Origin: Gracilimonas sp035704785
GTDB taxonomy: Bacteria > Bacteroidota > Rhodothermia > Balneolales > Balneolaceae
Assembly (NCBI RefSeq): GCF_035704785.1
Contig: NZ_DASSWP010000001.1
Span: 1-8,533, forward strand
Length of the DNA: 8,533 nucleotides
Direction: 5' to 3'
The notes under the pieces are model-generated. The model ran no database searches. It worked only from the letters and a program-made list of their open reading frames with translations, and had not been told where the DNA came from. Below, piece after piece: positions 7,771-8,533 of this stretch. The stretch's first letter is position 1, and every line of letters starts with the position of its first letter. The position numbers and the translations under genes were made by a program.

Positions 7771-8148
7771 TCAATCAACAAGAGGTTGCGGATCATCTTC
7801 TAGATAGATTTTCAACACAAGGGAATCACCTTTTTCGACGGAGATATCAAGTTCCTTTTTAGCTTTTCCAATGTACATAGCTTTGATGGTATATTGCCCG
7901 GGTTGTACCGGCAAAATGTGGGATAAGGAATCTTTCTTTGGACCAAATAACACCCCGTTTATACTAAAAACAGCAGGCATAAATCGGTCTTTATCTTCTA
8001 AATGATAAAAGCTCAGGTCCAGATAGGTTCCCTCAGATATGCTTTTATGTTCCTCCATGCTGGACGAAGCTATTTCTTTATAATCACCGTTATTATTTGA
8101 GCATGAGACAAAAGCCATACACATAGTTAAGATCTTAACATTTTTCAT
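7771..8148 (-). CDS. Small hypothetical lipoprotein
   Basis: This 125-residue protein is not recognised as a named family. The N-terminus MKNVKILTMCMAFVSC followed by SNNN reads as a short lipoprotein signal with a lipobox-like FVSC, giving lipidated C16. The hydrophobic stretch is short, so export is likely but not certain. The mature part is rich in beta-strand-like segments: TYLDLSFYHLED, AVFSINGVLFG, QPGQYTIKAMYIGKAKKELDISVEKGDSLVLKIYLED. The PGQYTIKAMYIG section resembles the PEGA or carboxypeptidase-regulatory-like beta-sandwich folds seen in Bacteroidota lipoproteins. No metal-binding Cys or His cluster is seen in the mature protein, so a copper role is not supported beyond its position between copA and the DUF411 gene. 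It converges on copA with 70 bp between stops and is divergent from the DUF411 gene. The start fits because the lipobox falls at residue 16. Confidence 0.72.
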   Translation of the reverse strand: MKNVKILTMCMAFVSCSNNNGDYKEIASSSMEEHKSISEGTYLDLSFYHLEDKDRFMPAVFSINGVLFGPKKDSLSHILPVQPGQYTIKAMYIGKAKKELDISVEKGDSLVLKIYLEDDPQPLVD

Positions 8149-8225
8149 ACTTCATAATAAAACAAAATTCCTATAAGAAGGTTATCTTAAAGAAGATTCG
8201 ATCATTTTAAAACCAAATTATTGAT
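8149..8225. other. Short divergent promoter region between lipoprotein and DUF411 genes
   Basis: This 77-bp AT-rich gap must carry both divergent promoters. ATCTT (8184-8188) and AAGAT (8193-8197) form a small inverted repeat about 30 bases before the DUF411 start. It does not resemble the palindrome ahead of the copper chaperone. I cannot assign -35 or -10 elements with confidence, and no Shine-Dalgarno precedes either start. Confidence 0.3.
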
Positions 8226-8533
8226 ATGAGTAACAAGAAAATTCTTATTTACGGTCTATTACTTACAGCCGGTGTAGCTGTATTTCTATTTTGGCCCGGT
8301 AATTCCGCAAGCAATATGCTTTCCAATGACACGGAAGTAGTAATGTATAAAAATGAAGGATGCCAATGTTGTACCAAGTGGGGCGACCATATGATGGAAG
8401 GTGATTTTGCCGTTGAAGAAGTTCCCGTACCCGTTTTGATGCAGGTTAAAAGAGATAACGGAATTTCCCGTGAATTGGCTTCTTGTCATACAGCCATTGT
8501 TGATGGCTATGTAGTAGAAGGCCATGTCCCGAG
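8226..8533 (+). CDS. DUF411 (CopG-like) putative metal-binding protein, C-terminus cut by window edge
   Basis: The 102 complete codons visible encode most of a DUF411 protein. An N-terminal hydrophobic segment (about 6-23, ILIYGLLLTAGVAVFLFW) acts as a signal anchor or uncleaved signal, so the domain should face the periplasm. The domain starts with EVVMYKNEGCQCCTKWGDHM, with C46, C48 and C49 in the CxCC motif. It continues to ELASCHTAIVDGYVVEGHVP, with S86-C87-H88 and H100. These are the diagnostic DUF411 motifs. CopG, a family member from gram-negative copper-resistance loci, is reported to bind a cysteine-bridged copper cluster with these residues. The thioredoxin-like fold and possible redox role are known only from that relative. 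Its position beside the chaperone and CopA genes supports copper handling. Start ATG 8226 places the anchor fully in frame. The 3' end lies beyond the window, so the C-terminus and any downstream partner are unknown. Confidence 0.9.
   Translation, partial: MSNKKILIYGLLLTAGVAVFLFWPGNSASNMLSNDTEVVMYKNEGCQCCTKWGDHMMEGDFAVEEVPVPVLMQVKRDNGISRELASCHTAIVDGYVVEGHVP

Overview
The window looks like chromosomal DNA of a bacterium from the Bacteroidota/Balneolota side of the FCB group. I cannot name the species. The reasons are indirect: most start codons lack a clear Shine-Dalgarno sequence, the DnaX protein lacks the Cys4 zinc module in the way I recall for flavobacterial DnaX proteins, base composition looks middling (estimated by eye), and secreted S9 peptidases and small lipoproteins are typical of that group. 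I see no tRNA, rRNA, CRISPR array, insertion sequence or phage gene.

Layout. From the left edge to 1648 on the minus strand lies most of dnaX (gamma/tau subunit of DNA polymerase III), cut by the window edge at its C-terminus. It carries a run of nine A's in the mRNA at codons 368-371, just after the conserved core, with stop codons close by in both other frames. Next, also on the minus strand, are a membrane-anchored metallo-beta-lactamase-fold hydrolase (1797-2858) and a secreted S9-family serine peptidase (2957-5038). A 12-bp perfect hairpin lies just past the peptidase stop codon. A divergent intergenic region (5039-5214) then leads into a plus-strand copper operon: a 72-residue CopZ-like metallochaperone (5215-5433) followed two bases later by a CopA-type Cu(+)-exporting P1B ATPase (5436-7700). 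A small minus-strand lipoprotein gene (7771-8148) converges on copA. The window ends inside a plus-strand DUF411/CopG-like gene (8226 to edge).

How the genes work together. The chaperone, the ATPase and the DUF411 protein form a plausible copper-handling cluster: the chaperone delivers Cu(+) in the cytoplasm, CopA pumps it across the inner membrane, and the membrane-tethered DUF411 protein, with its CxCC and SCH motifs, could bind copper outside. The lipoprotein between them has no recognisable metal motif and may be a bystander. The peptidase, the hydrolase and dnaX look like unrelated chromosomal neighbours.

The observation most worth following up is the A9 slippage site in dnaX, which would give a core-only gamma protein of about 373-375 residues. 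I found no convincing wholly new system. The least described parts are the anchored DUF411 protein, the small lipoprotein and a short palindrome ahead of the copper operon.
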